Part shown: positions 43,355 to 51,966 of the stretch, in pieces
How the letters are laid out: the number at the start of each line of letters is the position of its first letter
Position numbering within the stretch: the first letter of the stretch is position 1
Assembly (NCBI GenBank): GCA_965658765.1
Contig: CBFHTO010000005.1
Coordinates: 1 to 64,000, forward strand
Direction: 5' to 3'
Length of the DNA: 64,000 nt
Source of the DNA: Glaciecola sp965658765
GTDB lineage: Bacteria > Pseudomonadota > Gammaproteobacteria > Enterobacterales > Alteromonadaceae
Made by a program: the position numbers and the translations under genes
The notes under the pieces: model-generated
What the model was told of the DNA's origin: nothing
Database searches by the model: none
The model's input: the letters and a program-made list of their open reading frames with translations, nothing else

Positions 43355-44887
43355 ATGGAAATTGAAGCCTATTTCGAACATTATAGCGCCGCCGAGTTAC
43401 TTCAATTACTTAAATCCGGTAAGGTGACAAGTCTTGAACTGACTGAACACTACATATCTAAAGTAAAAGCTCATAGCCATTTGAATGCGCTTATATTGCC
43501 ATTATTTGAACACGCTTTGGAACAAGCTAAATTTGCCGACGCATGTTTTGCAAAAGGTGAATCCTTAGGCGTGTTGCACGGCTTACCCATCACGATTAAG
43601 GAATGCTTTGACTACCTCGATACCCCATCGACATTTGGACTAATAAATCGAAAACAAGATTTTCCGAGAAACAACGACATGTATGTTGAAGCGCTAATTT
43701 CTGAGGGCGCTATTGTTTTAGGAAAATCAAATGTGTCTCAAATTGTGTCGTTTATAGAAGCCAACAATCCTGTATACGGAAAAACCATACACGCTAAAAA
43801 CAAAGATTTTTCGTCAGGTGGTAGCTCTGGTGGCGAAGGCGTCTTAGTTGGTAACTTTCTTTCTCCATTGGGCTTAGGTAATGACATAGGTGGGAGTATT
43901 AGAGTACCCGCCGCATTCAATGGAGCTTGTGGGATTAAGGCAAGCAAGAACCGTTTGCCCGACCAAACCCGTTTATGTGATATTCACGAAAAACTACCGG
44001 TTACATCAGTCGCCGGCCCAATTGCCCAAGATGCTGAATCACTTGCTATCGCAATTAGCATAATGAACAAGATGGCAGCAACAAAATGGCATGTTGAGCC
44101 CTTGCGAGATTTTAAAGACATCGATATATCTTCATTAAACATCGGCTATTACAAAGATGACGGAATATTTCCTTGCAGTGCAGCCGTTAAGTCAGGCATA
44201 GACTCAGCGCTTCATATATTAAGAGAGTTAGGAGCCCAGCTAACTGAGTTTACGCCACCAAAGCTGTCTGTCGCTGAGCGAATTTTCTATCAGTCTATGT
44301 CATTAAATGAGGCACAATTATTATTGGAGCCTCTTGCAAACGACAAAGCAGTAAGCCAATTGTCTTTGCTTACTGCAATCGCTAAATCGCCTAAATTTGT
44401 AAAGGCTTGGCTAACAAGTATTTTACCCTTATTAGGCCAAAAGCATGCTGCTCGCACATTAAAATACTTGTTTACCAAATTCTTGGAAGATTCAGAAGAA
44501 TTAGAGAAAGAACGCAAAGCATACGAAAAAGATGTCATTGACGCGATGGACGGTAGTGATATCGGACCATTAGATGCCTTTATTAGTCCTATCAGTCCAG
44601 TTCCTGGGTACCTTCATAATGCTTTTAAAGACATGGGCTTAGCTGGCACATATGGTTTAGTAAACAACGTTACTGGCTTTCCAGCAGGCGTCGCTAAAGT
44701 TGGGGAAGTAACACCCGAATTGAGTAAACGAGCAATAAAGCAAAATACTTTCGATTTGGCGATCCGAAAAGCAAACCAATGCATTACAAAATCAAAAGGC
44801 TTACCCTTATCCGTGCAAGTCGCAGCAAGGCCGAACCGGGAAGATGTTGTTCTGGCCTTAATAAACGTGTTACATCGTAATACCTAA
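43355..44887 (+). CDS. Amidase-signature family hydrolase
   Basis: About 510 residues from the ATG at 43355; an ATG four codons upstream lacks a ribosome site. The amidase-signature triad is complete: Lys in P-I-T-I-K-E, cis-Ser in G-G-S-S-G-G-E and nucleophile Ser in D-I-G-G-S-I-R-V-P-A. No signal peptide, so it is cytoplasmic. It lies 50 bp after namZ on the same strand. A role in hydrolysing amides or peptides from peptidoglycan is possible, but the substrate cannot be told from sequence. Confidence 0.82.
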   Translation: MEIEAYFEHYSAAELLQLLKSGKVTSLELTEHYISKVKAHSHLNALILPLFEHALEQAKFADACFAKGESLGVLHGLPITIKECFDYLDTPSTFGLINRKQDFPRNNDMYVEALISEGAIVLGKSNVSQIVSFIEANNPVYGKTIHAKNKDFSSGGSSGGEGVLVGNFLSPLGLGNDIGGSIRVPAAFNGACGIKASKNRLPDQTRLCDIHEKLPVTSVAGPIAQDAESLAIAISIMNKMAATKWHVEPLRDFKDIDISSLNIGYYKDDGIFPCSAAVKSGIDSALHILRELGAQLTEFTPPKLSVAERIFYQSMSLNEAQLLLEPLANDKAVSQLSLLTAIAKSPKFVKAWLTSILPLLGQKHAARTLKYLFTKFLEDSEELEKERKAYEKDVIDAMDGSDIGPLDAFISPISPVPGYLHNAFKDMGLAGTYGLVNNVTGFPAGVAKVGEVTPELSKRAIKQNTFDLAIRKANQCITKSKGLPLSVQVAARPNREDVVLALINVLHRNT

Positions 44888-44891
44888 TTTA

Positions 44892-45743
44892 TCAGGCTTT
44901 ATTGCGATACTGGCTAACTACGGTTCTTGACTTTTCTAGACGTTTACGGCTTTCGTCCGAACGTTGCATAAGCGATATAAATAATACATCTATTATCAAT
45001 TCTTGTGCTGTACGCGCTAGGATCGAAGATATCCGTGTAGCGGCTTCTTCCGCTACGGAATAAAGTTTTACCGATGCCATGTTGCTAATTGTCGTTTGGC
45101 CAAACTTGGTCACGCTGACGATCGGAGTTTCGTTTTCTTTTGCTTGAGTGACCACATTTACGATTTCTCTAGTTGCACCTGACTCACTAAGCACGAACAC
45201 TACATCCTGCTTGCTGAGAGTACTCACTAGTGCAAGTTGAGCGTGTACATCAACTTCAGCTAAAGCGGTTATACCTAATTTTTGTAATTTGAAACAAAAA
45301 TCCTTAGCCACTAAAGCTGAGCCCCCCAAACCACAAATAACTACTCGCTTTGCTTTTAATAGACGTTCGACAGCCGCATTCATGGAGCCCCGGTCATTTA
45401 GGCTTTGCGTTTGTTTTAATACGGCTATTTTACTCTGCAACAGTTTAAGTGACATCGCTTCATAATCATCGTCAATATGGATGCTTCCATGCAGTTTGTT
45501 ATGGTCGACGTCAGCGTTTGCTAAATCATCTAAAACGGCAAGTTTAAATGCAGGATATCCCTTATACCTTAGTTTTTGAGCAAACTTTATTACACTGCTT
45601 TGGCTAACGCCCAAGTGCGTAGCTAACTTTTGAGAGGACAGCTCTCTTAGAGATTGAGGAGATTCTAAGACAAAGAGTGCCAGTTTTTCCTCATTATTGG
45701 ATAAGTTGGGCAGTAGAGCTCTGATTTTAGAAAACGCAGCCAT
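44892..45743 (-). CDS. RpiR/MurR-family transcriptional regulator
   Basis: 283 residues: N-terminal RpiR helix-turn-helix (about 1-75, with A-T-H-L-G-V-S-Q-S-S-V-I-K-F-A-Q-K-L) and C-terminal SIS sugar-phosphate-binding domain (about 125-265, with V-I-C-G-L-G-G-S-A-L-V-A-K and V-L-S-E-S-G-A-T-R-E). This is the architecture of E. coli MurR, which represses murQP and responds to MurNAc-6-P. It converges on the amidase gene and diverges from the M14 peptidase gene. The gap holds a symmetrical site (45788-45804) that is a likely autoregulatory operator. Confidence 0.88.
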   Translation of the reverse strand: MAAFSKIRALLPNLSNNEEKLALFVLESPQSLRELSSQKLATHLGVSQSSVIKFAQKLRYKGYPAFKLAVLDDLANADVDHNKLHGSIHIDDDYEAMSLKLLQSKIAVLKQTQSLNDRGSMNAAVERLLKAKRVVICGLGGSALVAKDFCFKLQKLGITALAEVDVHAQLALVSTLSKQDVVFVLSESGATREIVNVVTQAKENETPIVSVTKFGQTTISNMASVKLYSVAEEAATRISSILARTAQELIIDVLFISLMQRSDESRKRLEKSRTVVSQYRNKA

Positions 45744-45787
45744 ATAAATCCCTAATGCGTAAATTAAAGTGTGTATTAAACAAACAC

Positions 45788-45804
45788 AGGAATACTTTAT
45801 TCCT
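45788..45804. promoter_or_regulatory. Candidate MurR-type operator (regulator/M14 promoter region)
   Basis: AGGAATACTTTATTCCT has perfect 7-bp arms (AGGAATA / TATTCCT) around a 3-bp centre. It lies in the 120-bp gap between the divergent regulator and peptidase genes. Half-matching versions occur at 38945-38960 and 48666-48681. It is the most symmetrical member and so the best guide to a consensus GGAATA-N3-TATTCC. Confidence 0.6.
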
Positions 45805-45863
45805 AGGTTTATAGCAGGTGAAGAATAATTTGTACAATTTGTTTATTTTTGGATAATGACGCT

Positions 45864-47258
45864 ATGTTTAATCGGCGGTACATTCATATGCCAACACAAG
45901 ACAAACCCTCGCATGACTGTTCTAGTAATTCAGCAAAAACAGAACAAGCACTAAAAGATTTAAAACGAAAGGTTGCCAATATAAATCAAGCACACATTTG
46001 TCATGCGGATATCTTGCCGATTATTGAGCGTTTCGAGACAATAAACGGAGTTATCTCAAAGTTGGTAGGACACTCTTTTGAGCAGCGCAGCATTCATCTT
46101 TTGACTTTAGGTCATGGTGATACTGTTATTTTTGCTTGGACACAAATGCATGGGAATGAGGCGACTGCAACAGCGGCGGTCTTTGATTGGATTTTAGCGC
46201 TTTTATCTAATCAATACGAAGAAGTATCTGGATGGGAAGAACAATTCACTATTCACATTTTGCCAATGCTGAATCCAGACGGTGCCGAGCGGTGTATTCG
46301 TCAAAATGCTCAAGCCATAGATATAAACAGGGATGCGCGAGCGCTTCAATCTCCTGAAGGTCGTCTTTTGATGCGTTTGGTCGATGAGCTATCGCCTGAC
46401 ATTGGACTTAACTTGCACGACCAATCACCATATTACCAATGCGGCACGAGCAAAAACCCAGCGACAATAGCTTTTTTGGCGCCGGCTTTCGATTATGCAA
46501 AAACAATTGATGAATCTAGACGTTTAGCAATGCAAATTATCGCTTACATGAACACTCATCTACAAACTCTTATCCCTGGTTGTGTAGCTCGATATGACGA
46601 TACCTACGGAGCAAGGTGTTTTGGAGACAATATTGCAAGCAAGCAGGTAAGCACAATTTTAATTGAATCTGGTGCTGCTGTTGACGACCCAGACCGACTA
46701 GTCGCTCGAAAAATGAATTTAGAGTCATTACAAAAAGTACTGCAATTTTTAATGAACAAAGACTCACTTGCTCTTCATCAAGAAGTCGAAGACTACTTTT
46801 TAATACCAGAGAATAAGGCCGAGGCGCTAAGTTCACTTGTGATCAGGGGGCTCAACTTTTTTACTAAACACAATAGTTACTCAGCCGGTATCAGTATCAA
46901 ACAAAGCGCTCGCTACTCTGATTATTTTTTCATTGATTACATTGGCGACCTTGGTATTCAAGCTGGTTTGAAAGAATTAGATGCGCATACCATGTGTTTT
47001 CAACAAGGCCGCACATATCAAGTCACAGAAGCATTTGACTTGACCGACGAGAAATACCTTTCACTCCTATCAGAAGGCTATATCGCATTTTTTGACCCAA
47101 ATGGCTTGATGAGTATTTTAAGCTCTATGCCAGTATGCATAGACGCCGAGTCACTCTGCAAACAAGGACTCAGACTGATGCAACCTGCGTATTTTTTAAT
47201 TGCAAAAAACGATGAAGTTTATGCCGCAATTTTAAATGGTCAGTTAGTGTATCTTTGA
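45864..47258 (+). CDS. M14-family zinc carboxypeptidase-like protein (possible muropeptide peptidase)
   Basis: About 464 residues; ATG starts at 45864 or 45888 are both possible, with no strong ribosome site. The N-terminal half is an M14 domain: zinc ligands in M-H-G-N-E-A-T-A, a later His in L-N-L-H-D-Q-S, substrate region N-P-D-G-A-E and I-N-R-D-A, and the probable catalytic Glu in I-L-I-E-S-G-A. No signal peptide. Cytoplasmic M14 enzymes such as MpaA cut the gamma-D-Glu-diaminopimelate bond of murein tripeptide; a similar role is inferred. The C-terminal 150 residues are not recognised. Confidence 0.75.
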   Translation: MFNRRYIHMPTQDKPSHDCSSNSAKTEQALKDLKRKVANINQAHICHADILPIIERFETINGVISKLVGHSFEQRSIHLLTLGHGDTVIFAWTQMHGNEATATAAVFDWILALLSNQYEEVSGWEEQFTIHILPMLNPDGAERCIRQNAQAIDINRDARALQSPEGRLLMRLVDELSPDIGLNLHDQSPYYQCGTSKNPATIAFLAPAFDYAKTIDESRRLAMQIIAYMNTHLQTLIPGCVARYDDTYGARCFGDNIASKQVSTILIESGAAVDDPDRLVARKMNLESLQKVLQFLMNKDSLALHQEVEDYFLIPENKAEALSSLVIRGLNFFTKHNSYSAGISIKQSARYSDYFFIDYIGDLGIQAGLKELDAHTMCFQQGRTYQVTEAFDLTDEKYLSLLSEGYIAFFDPNGLMSILSSMPVCIDAESLCKQGLRLMQPAYFLIAKNDEVYAAILNGQLVYL

Positions 47259-47363
47259 TGAAAACCTTACACACCTTAACTCCAGCGACGACTAAGGTTT
47301 AGTGATGCTAAGTCGTATGTGTATAAAGATACTGTACAAGGTGTGTTTGATTTTTCGAATATT

Positions 47364-48554
47364 TTACACCTTCCAAATGATGTTGCGTTTATAAAGTGAA
47401 TACATTAGCAGATAAGAGACGAGCAAAAATGCGAGTGCAAATATAAATGAGCCAAAATAATTGCCAAACATAGATTGAAAAATGCTCGTGTAGAGAAATG
47501 ATTTTAAGCTGCCATCGCCTATCGGTATCATGATTAAAAGACGACCGACAATACCCGCAAACATAAAAAATGCGATGCTGTTAATGCCAAAAACTAAAAA
47601 TGGAGCTGACCATATTTTATAGTGCTTGATATCGATAAGCACTATAAGCATCGCAATTATTAGACAAGCAATCCCGGTCGATAACAAAACGAATGATGGC
47701 GTCCAAAGCGCTTTATTGATAGGGATGAGTCCATCAAGCGAGATGCCTGATAAGGTGCACAAGAAACCAAACATCATAAGATAAAGCACATTTTTGCCAG
47801 TATGATTAGTAGCATTCATCCAACGCGCGAGCCAAGCCCCCGTTAATGCGCTGACAATCGCCAAAATGGTACTCCACAGACCCTCTGGTTCGTTACCAAA
47901 AAGGCCAATTGCTGGCTGATAAATGTGTGCTTCGCCTAGAAGTTTAAGGTCAAGGTAGTTTGCAAAGGTATTACCTTTAGATAACTCCCCTTGCATGACG
48001 ACGCCATCAAGATTTGCGTAAGGCAAAAAGTATATGCCTACAGAGTAGATTGTTAACAGTAAAATAGACAGCGCAACTTGTGTACTCAATCTGCAATACA
48101 ATATGATGAACATGCAAATAACATAAACTATCGCAATACGTTGTAATACTCCCATAACCCTGATCCCATAAACCCTCTCTTCCAACCACGAAAAACTAGG
48201 GTCTTGGAAATCAGAATAAAATAGAGCTAAGAATATACCTAAAAGAAACAAAACAAGACCGCGTTTTATCGCGTCCTTAAGTATTTTATGTGGCGCCAAA
48301 GCCAAATCACGCTTAGCTCCCAGGGATACTTGACAAGACCAGCCAACAATAAAAATAAAGAATGGAAATATGAGATCTGTCGGTGTCCAGCCATGCCATT
48401 CAGCATGTGCAAGAGGTGAATACACATATGCCCAAGAACCAGGATTATTGACGAGAATCATCGCCGTGATGGTCAGTCCTCTAAACACGTCCATCGACAA
48501 CACTCTATTTGATTGGTAGCGTTTTAAGACTTCTTCGAAGTGTCTTATCACCAT
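47364..48554 (-). CDS. nagX: NagX-like membrane N-acetyltransferase (DUF5009/HGSNAT family)
   Basis: 396 residues with about 10-11 transmembrane helices. The N-terminal signature R-V-L-S-M-D-V-F-R-G-L-T-I-T-A-M-I-L-V-N-N-P-G-S-W and H-A-x-W-H-G-W-T-P-T-D-L-I-F-P-F-F match the DUF5009 family related to heparan-alpha-glucosaminide acetyltransferase. NagX genes occur in GlcNAc/chitin loci of Shewanella and Alteromonadales and are proposed to acetylate amino sugars at the inner membrane. Here it diverges from a TonB receptor within the muropeptide locus. The activity is inferred. Confidence 0.85.
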   Translation of the reverse strand: MVIRHFEEVLKRYQSNRVLSMDVFRGLTITAMILVNNPGSWAYVYSPLAHAEWHGWTPTDLIFPFFIFIVGWSCQVSLGAKRDLALAPHKILKDAIKRGLVLFLLGIFLALFYSDFQDPSFSWLEERVYGIRVMGVLQRIAIVYVICMFIILYCRLSTQVALSILLLTIYSVGIYFLPYANLDGVVMQGELSKGNTFANYLDLKLLGEAHIYQPAIGLFGNEPEGLWSTILAIVSALTGAWLARWMNATNHTGKNVLYLMMFGFLCTLSGISLDGLIPINKALWTPSFVLLSTGIACLIIAMLIVLIDIKHYKIWSAPFLVFGINSIAFFMFAGIVGRLLIMIPIGDGSLKSFLYTSIFQSMFGNYFGSFIFALAFLLVSYLLMYSLYKRNIIWKV

Positions 48555-48887
48555 TGATAATCCCGTCTGTAAAGCGTTTAGAACTTTTTAATTTCTCTCA
48601 TTTAAACGCAGTATGAAGGAGAAATAAAAGCATAAAATAAATTATTGACAAATTATGACACAATTTTGGAATATTTTATTATTTACATTATTTTTAGTTG
48701 TGCTAATTTGAATCCTAAGGGAGGGTGTAAAGCTTCATCAAGCCCATCAGTACGTGCATGATTTATCATCACCGAGTTTGTTCACACTCTCCTGGCAAAA
48801 ACAACTGATTCTAACTATCAGAGGTTTCCACCTTCCGTGCAAGGTGGTTTACAACTACGCCAAAAAACAACTAAGGGAGACTGCACA
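48555..48887. promoter_or_regulatory. Divergent control region between nagX and the TonB receptor gene
   Basis: This 333-bp A/T-rich gap contains TTGACA (48645-48650) and, shortly downstream, TTGGAATATTTTATTA (48666-48681). The latter resembles the candidate operator sites elsewhere in the locus; only the left half of the motif is strict. Its position beside a -35-like element would suit repression. No coding sequence is supported in the gap. Confidence 0.5.
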
Positions 48888-51794
48888 GTGAAGTTAAACA
48901 AAATTGCACTCGTGCTAGCGATGTCTGGGCTTTCAAGTACATATACTTTTGCTCAACAAGCTACTGAAGAAGACACGAACAAAGAACCAATAGAACGCAT
49001 AGAAGTAACTGGATCAAGCATTAAAAGAACCAGTCTGGAAGGTGACTTACCACTCACAATAATTAGCAGAGCTGAAATTGATGCGGCCGGTATTACCTCG
49101 GCTGAGCAATTGTTATTACAGCTGAATATTTCCTCTAACTCGAACGATAATTTAGCCAGTAATGCTGGTATCGTTGGTGGAGAAGAACGTGGAAATAACG
49201 GCGCATCAAGCGCAAACTTGCGTCAACAAGGCGTAGGTTCAACGCTTGTCTTGCTAAACGGAAGGCGCATTGCCACTCATGGCTTAAAAGGCCGCTCAGT
49301 TGACTTAAACTCTATCCCATTTGCCGCGATTGAGCGCGTTGAAGTATTACGCGACGGTGCATCGGCTGTTTATGGAACAGATGCCATCGGCGGTGTTATT
49401 AACTTTATTCTCAAAAAGAACTACGAGGGTGCACAAGTCGGGGCATTTGCCGATCATACCGAAGAAGGCAGCGGTAATATTTATCGAGTGAATATCCTTG
49501 CAGGTACGGGGGATATCGAAAGTGATGGCTTCAACATTATGGGCTCACTTTCTATTAAGTCGGCAGAGATATTGCGTGGAACCGACCGAGACTTCACCAA
49601 TACCTTCCAGCCTGAGAGGGGCTTATCTCCTGATACAAGAGGTGCGCCTTTTGCTTCTGTGAACGATCGGTTCGCCGATCCAAACAATCCAGCATCAAGT
49701 CACTTCAACCTTGTTGGTAGTGGTTTGATCAACCCAAATACAGGTCTTGAGAACGACGTACTGAATGTGCTCGCTTTGCCTGGTCAACCTGGATGCGATG
49801 CCTTTGACAACATGGGCGACGATGGCGCTGTATTATGGAACCGCGCGAGAAATACTGGTGTTAGCTGTTCATGGGATTATCCAAGAGCATCTGTACTTCA
49901 ACAACCAGTTGAAAATATCGACTTTGTTTCTAGAGCCACTATGAAAGTTGGTGAAGACTCAGAAGCCTTTATTGAGCTACTTGGCTCAGAAGTGACGTCG
50001 AAAAAAGTATTCGAACCTAACCAAATTACTCCATGGGCAATTGGAAACGGTGATTGGGAATCCTTTGGCGGTGGTTGGTATCCAAGCTCAGGTGCTTCGT
50101 ACGACTATATCGTTAACGCCTTATCTGAATATTATGGAGCAGATCAACTAAACATTGGCGCTCCAATTGCCTATCGTTGGCGATGCATGCCTTGTGGCCC
50201 TCGTGAAATTGAAACTACCACTACGTCATACAAGTTACAGTTGGGTGTCGAAGGAATGATAGGGGACTGGGACTACAAAGCAGGCTTATCTCGCTCAAGC
50301 AATGAAGCCGAGTCTGAACTAGGTGGTGGTTATCACTATACAGACGGCCTTAAAGAGGCCATTGGAACAGGTAAAGTAAGTCCATTTTTACTACCCGGGC
50401 AGCAACAAACCGCTGAAGGCATTGCAGCAATCGATGCTGCGTCTGCTCGCGGGGTAGTGTTGTTTGGTGGCGAGACAATTTTGACTCAGTTAGATGCATC
50501 CATCAGTGGTGATACTGGCTTTGAGCTGGGCTTAGGCGGAGACTCGGTCTATGTAGCGGCAGGAATTGATCTTCGTAGGGAAGAATATAAGTTCAACGGT
50601 GATCGCAGGGCGGCAGAAGCAAGACCTGCTATTTATGGAGCGCCATTTGATAATGCAAATGCGCTAGACAATGTAAGTCGGGACATAAAAGCGGTGTTTG
50701 TGGAAGCACTCGTACCAGTTGTTGAGAGCTTTGAGGTAAACCTAGCCGTTCGTCACGATAATTATGATGGCTTTGGTGGCACGACTAATCCCAAATACGG
50801 CTTTAAATATACTCCGTTCGAAGAACTTCTTGTTCGGGGTGCGTATAGCACTGGGTTTAGGGTACCAAGTTTCAATCAATTGTTTAATGGGGTCACTGAA
50901 GAACCATACACAGGGACAGATTTGGCAAACCCATTTTTGTGTACCGATGGCATAGTTGATCCTAGTACCCCGGCATGTGGACCTATAACTCCAACAATTT
51001 TGTTTGGTGGCAAAACTGACTTGGGTCCTGAAGAATCCAAACAGTCTAGTTTAGGAATGGTTTGGGCATCCGGATCTGACTTTATAATGAACATCGACTG
51101 GTGGGAAATTGAAATCGACGGAACGATTCAAACGCCAGGTTTCAGAGAACTTATTGAAAACCCTAACTTGTTTGCTGATAACTTTATTCGCGATGCAAGT
51201 GGTAACATCATTTCTATTGACCGCCGTTATATAAATGCGGGTGGCAGAAAAACCAGTGGTATTGAAATTGGCTTAGCTAAAAAGGGCAAATTGGGTGATG
51301 CTGATTGGGGCGTAAACTTCAATGGTAGCTATCTAATAGAGGACATCAAGCAAGAGCGCGATGACTCGCCATTCGGTGATAACTTAGTTGGTACTCACTC
51401 ACGAGGTAATATCCCGCTTCGTTGGAAACACACCATCACGGGTACATACTCATATGGTGATTTCACGCATACGCTGACGCAGATCTACAGACATAGCTAT
51501 GACGATGAAACACCGCCAGGTATTGCATCTTGTATTGCAACAGAAGGTTGTGACTTTACTGATTTCGCTCCATTTTACGATGGAGAGGTCGGCAGTTACT
51601 TAATCTATAATTATAGCCTTCGTTACTCAGGCATCGATGGATTTGATATTACCGCCGGTATAAAGAACTTATTTGATCGTGATCCGCCGTTTACGGCTCA
51701 TCAAAATGACTTCTCACCTGGTGCAGCATTCGATCCGAGAGTGGCTGATCCTAGAGGTCGGTCTTACACCTTACAAGTCGTATATGACTTTTAA
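48888..51794 (+). CDS. TonB-dependent outer-membrane receptor
   Basis: 968 residues from the GTG at 48888, chosen because GGGAG lies 8 nt upstream and a standard signal peptide then begins (M-K-L-N-K-I-A-L-V-L). A TonB box-like I-E-V-T-G-S (about 38-43) precedes the plug domain (about 50-180; L-L-N-G-R-R-I, R-V-E-V-L-R-D-G-A-S-A-V-Y-G-T-D-A-I-G-G-V-I-N) and the 22-strand barrel, ending in a C-terminal Phe. Of the type used for sugars and oligosaccharides; here it probably imports muropeptides or glycan fragments. It has its own terminator and a candidate operator upstream. Confidence 0.93.
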   Translation: MKLNKIALVLAMSGLSSTYTFAQQATEEDTNKEPIERIEVTGSSIKRTSLEGDLPLTIISRAEIDAAGITSAEQLLLQLNISSNSNDNLASNAGIVGGEERGNNGASSANLRQQGVGSTLVLLNGRRIATHGLKGRSVDLNSIPFAAIERVEVLRDGASAVYGTDAIGGVINFILKKNYEGAQVGAFADHTEEGSGNIYRVNILAGTGDIESDGFNIMGSLSIKSAEILRGTDRDFTNTFQPERGLSPDTRGAPFASVNDRFADPNNPASSHFNLVGSGLINPNTGLENDVLNVLALPGQPGCDAFDNMGDDGAVLWNRARNTGVSCSWDYPRASVLQQPVENIDFVSRATMKVGEDSEAFIELLGSEVTSKKVFEPNQITPWAIGNGDWESFGGGWYPSSGASYDYIVNALSEYYGADQLNIGAPIAYRWRCMPCGPREIETTTTSYKLQLGVEGMIGDWDYKAGLSRSSNEAESELGGGYHYTDGLKEAIGTGKVSPFLLPGQQQTAEGIAAIDAASARGVVLFGGETILTQLDASISGDTGFELGLGGDSVYVAAGIDLRREEYKFNGDRRAAEARPAIYGAPFDNANALDNVSRDIKAVFVEALVPVVESFEVNLAVRHDNYDGFGGTTNPKYGFKYTPFEELLVRGAYSTGFRVPSFNQLFNGVTEEPYTGTDLANPFLCTDGIVDPSTPACGPITPTILFGGKTDLGPEESKQSSLGMVWASGSDFIMNIDWWEIEIDGTIQTPGFRELIENPNLFADNFIRDASGNIISIDRRYINAGGRKTSGIEIGLAKKGKLGDADWGVNFNGSYLIEDIKQERDDSPFGDNLVGTHSRGNIPLRWKHTITGTYSYGDFTHTLTQIYRHSYDDETPPGIASCIATEGCDFTDFAPFYDGEVGSYLIYNYSLRYSGIDGFDITAGIKNLFDRDPPFTAHQNDFSPGAAFDPRVADPRGRSYTLQVVYDF

Positions 51795-51812
51795 GAGCTA
51801 GACCTAAATAAG

Positions 51813-51846
51813 AGGCGGTCACTTCTATGAAGCGACCGCCTTTTTT
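51813..51846 (+). terminator. Rho-independent terminator after the TonB receptor gene
   Basis: AGGCGGTC pairs with GACCGCCT, extended by an inner CTTC/GAAG stem, and is followed by TTTTTT. It lies about 20 bp after the stop codon and should separate the receptor from the halogenase-like gene or limit read-through to it. Confidence 0.92.
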
Positions 51847-51966
51847 AATCTACTCATTGAATGAATATCAGAACAAATTTCACATGAGTCTATACAGCAC
51901 TTTTTGTCTCAGGTAACGTACTAATACAAAACGTATTTTCAATAATAACTAGCTTACAGCGACTTT

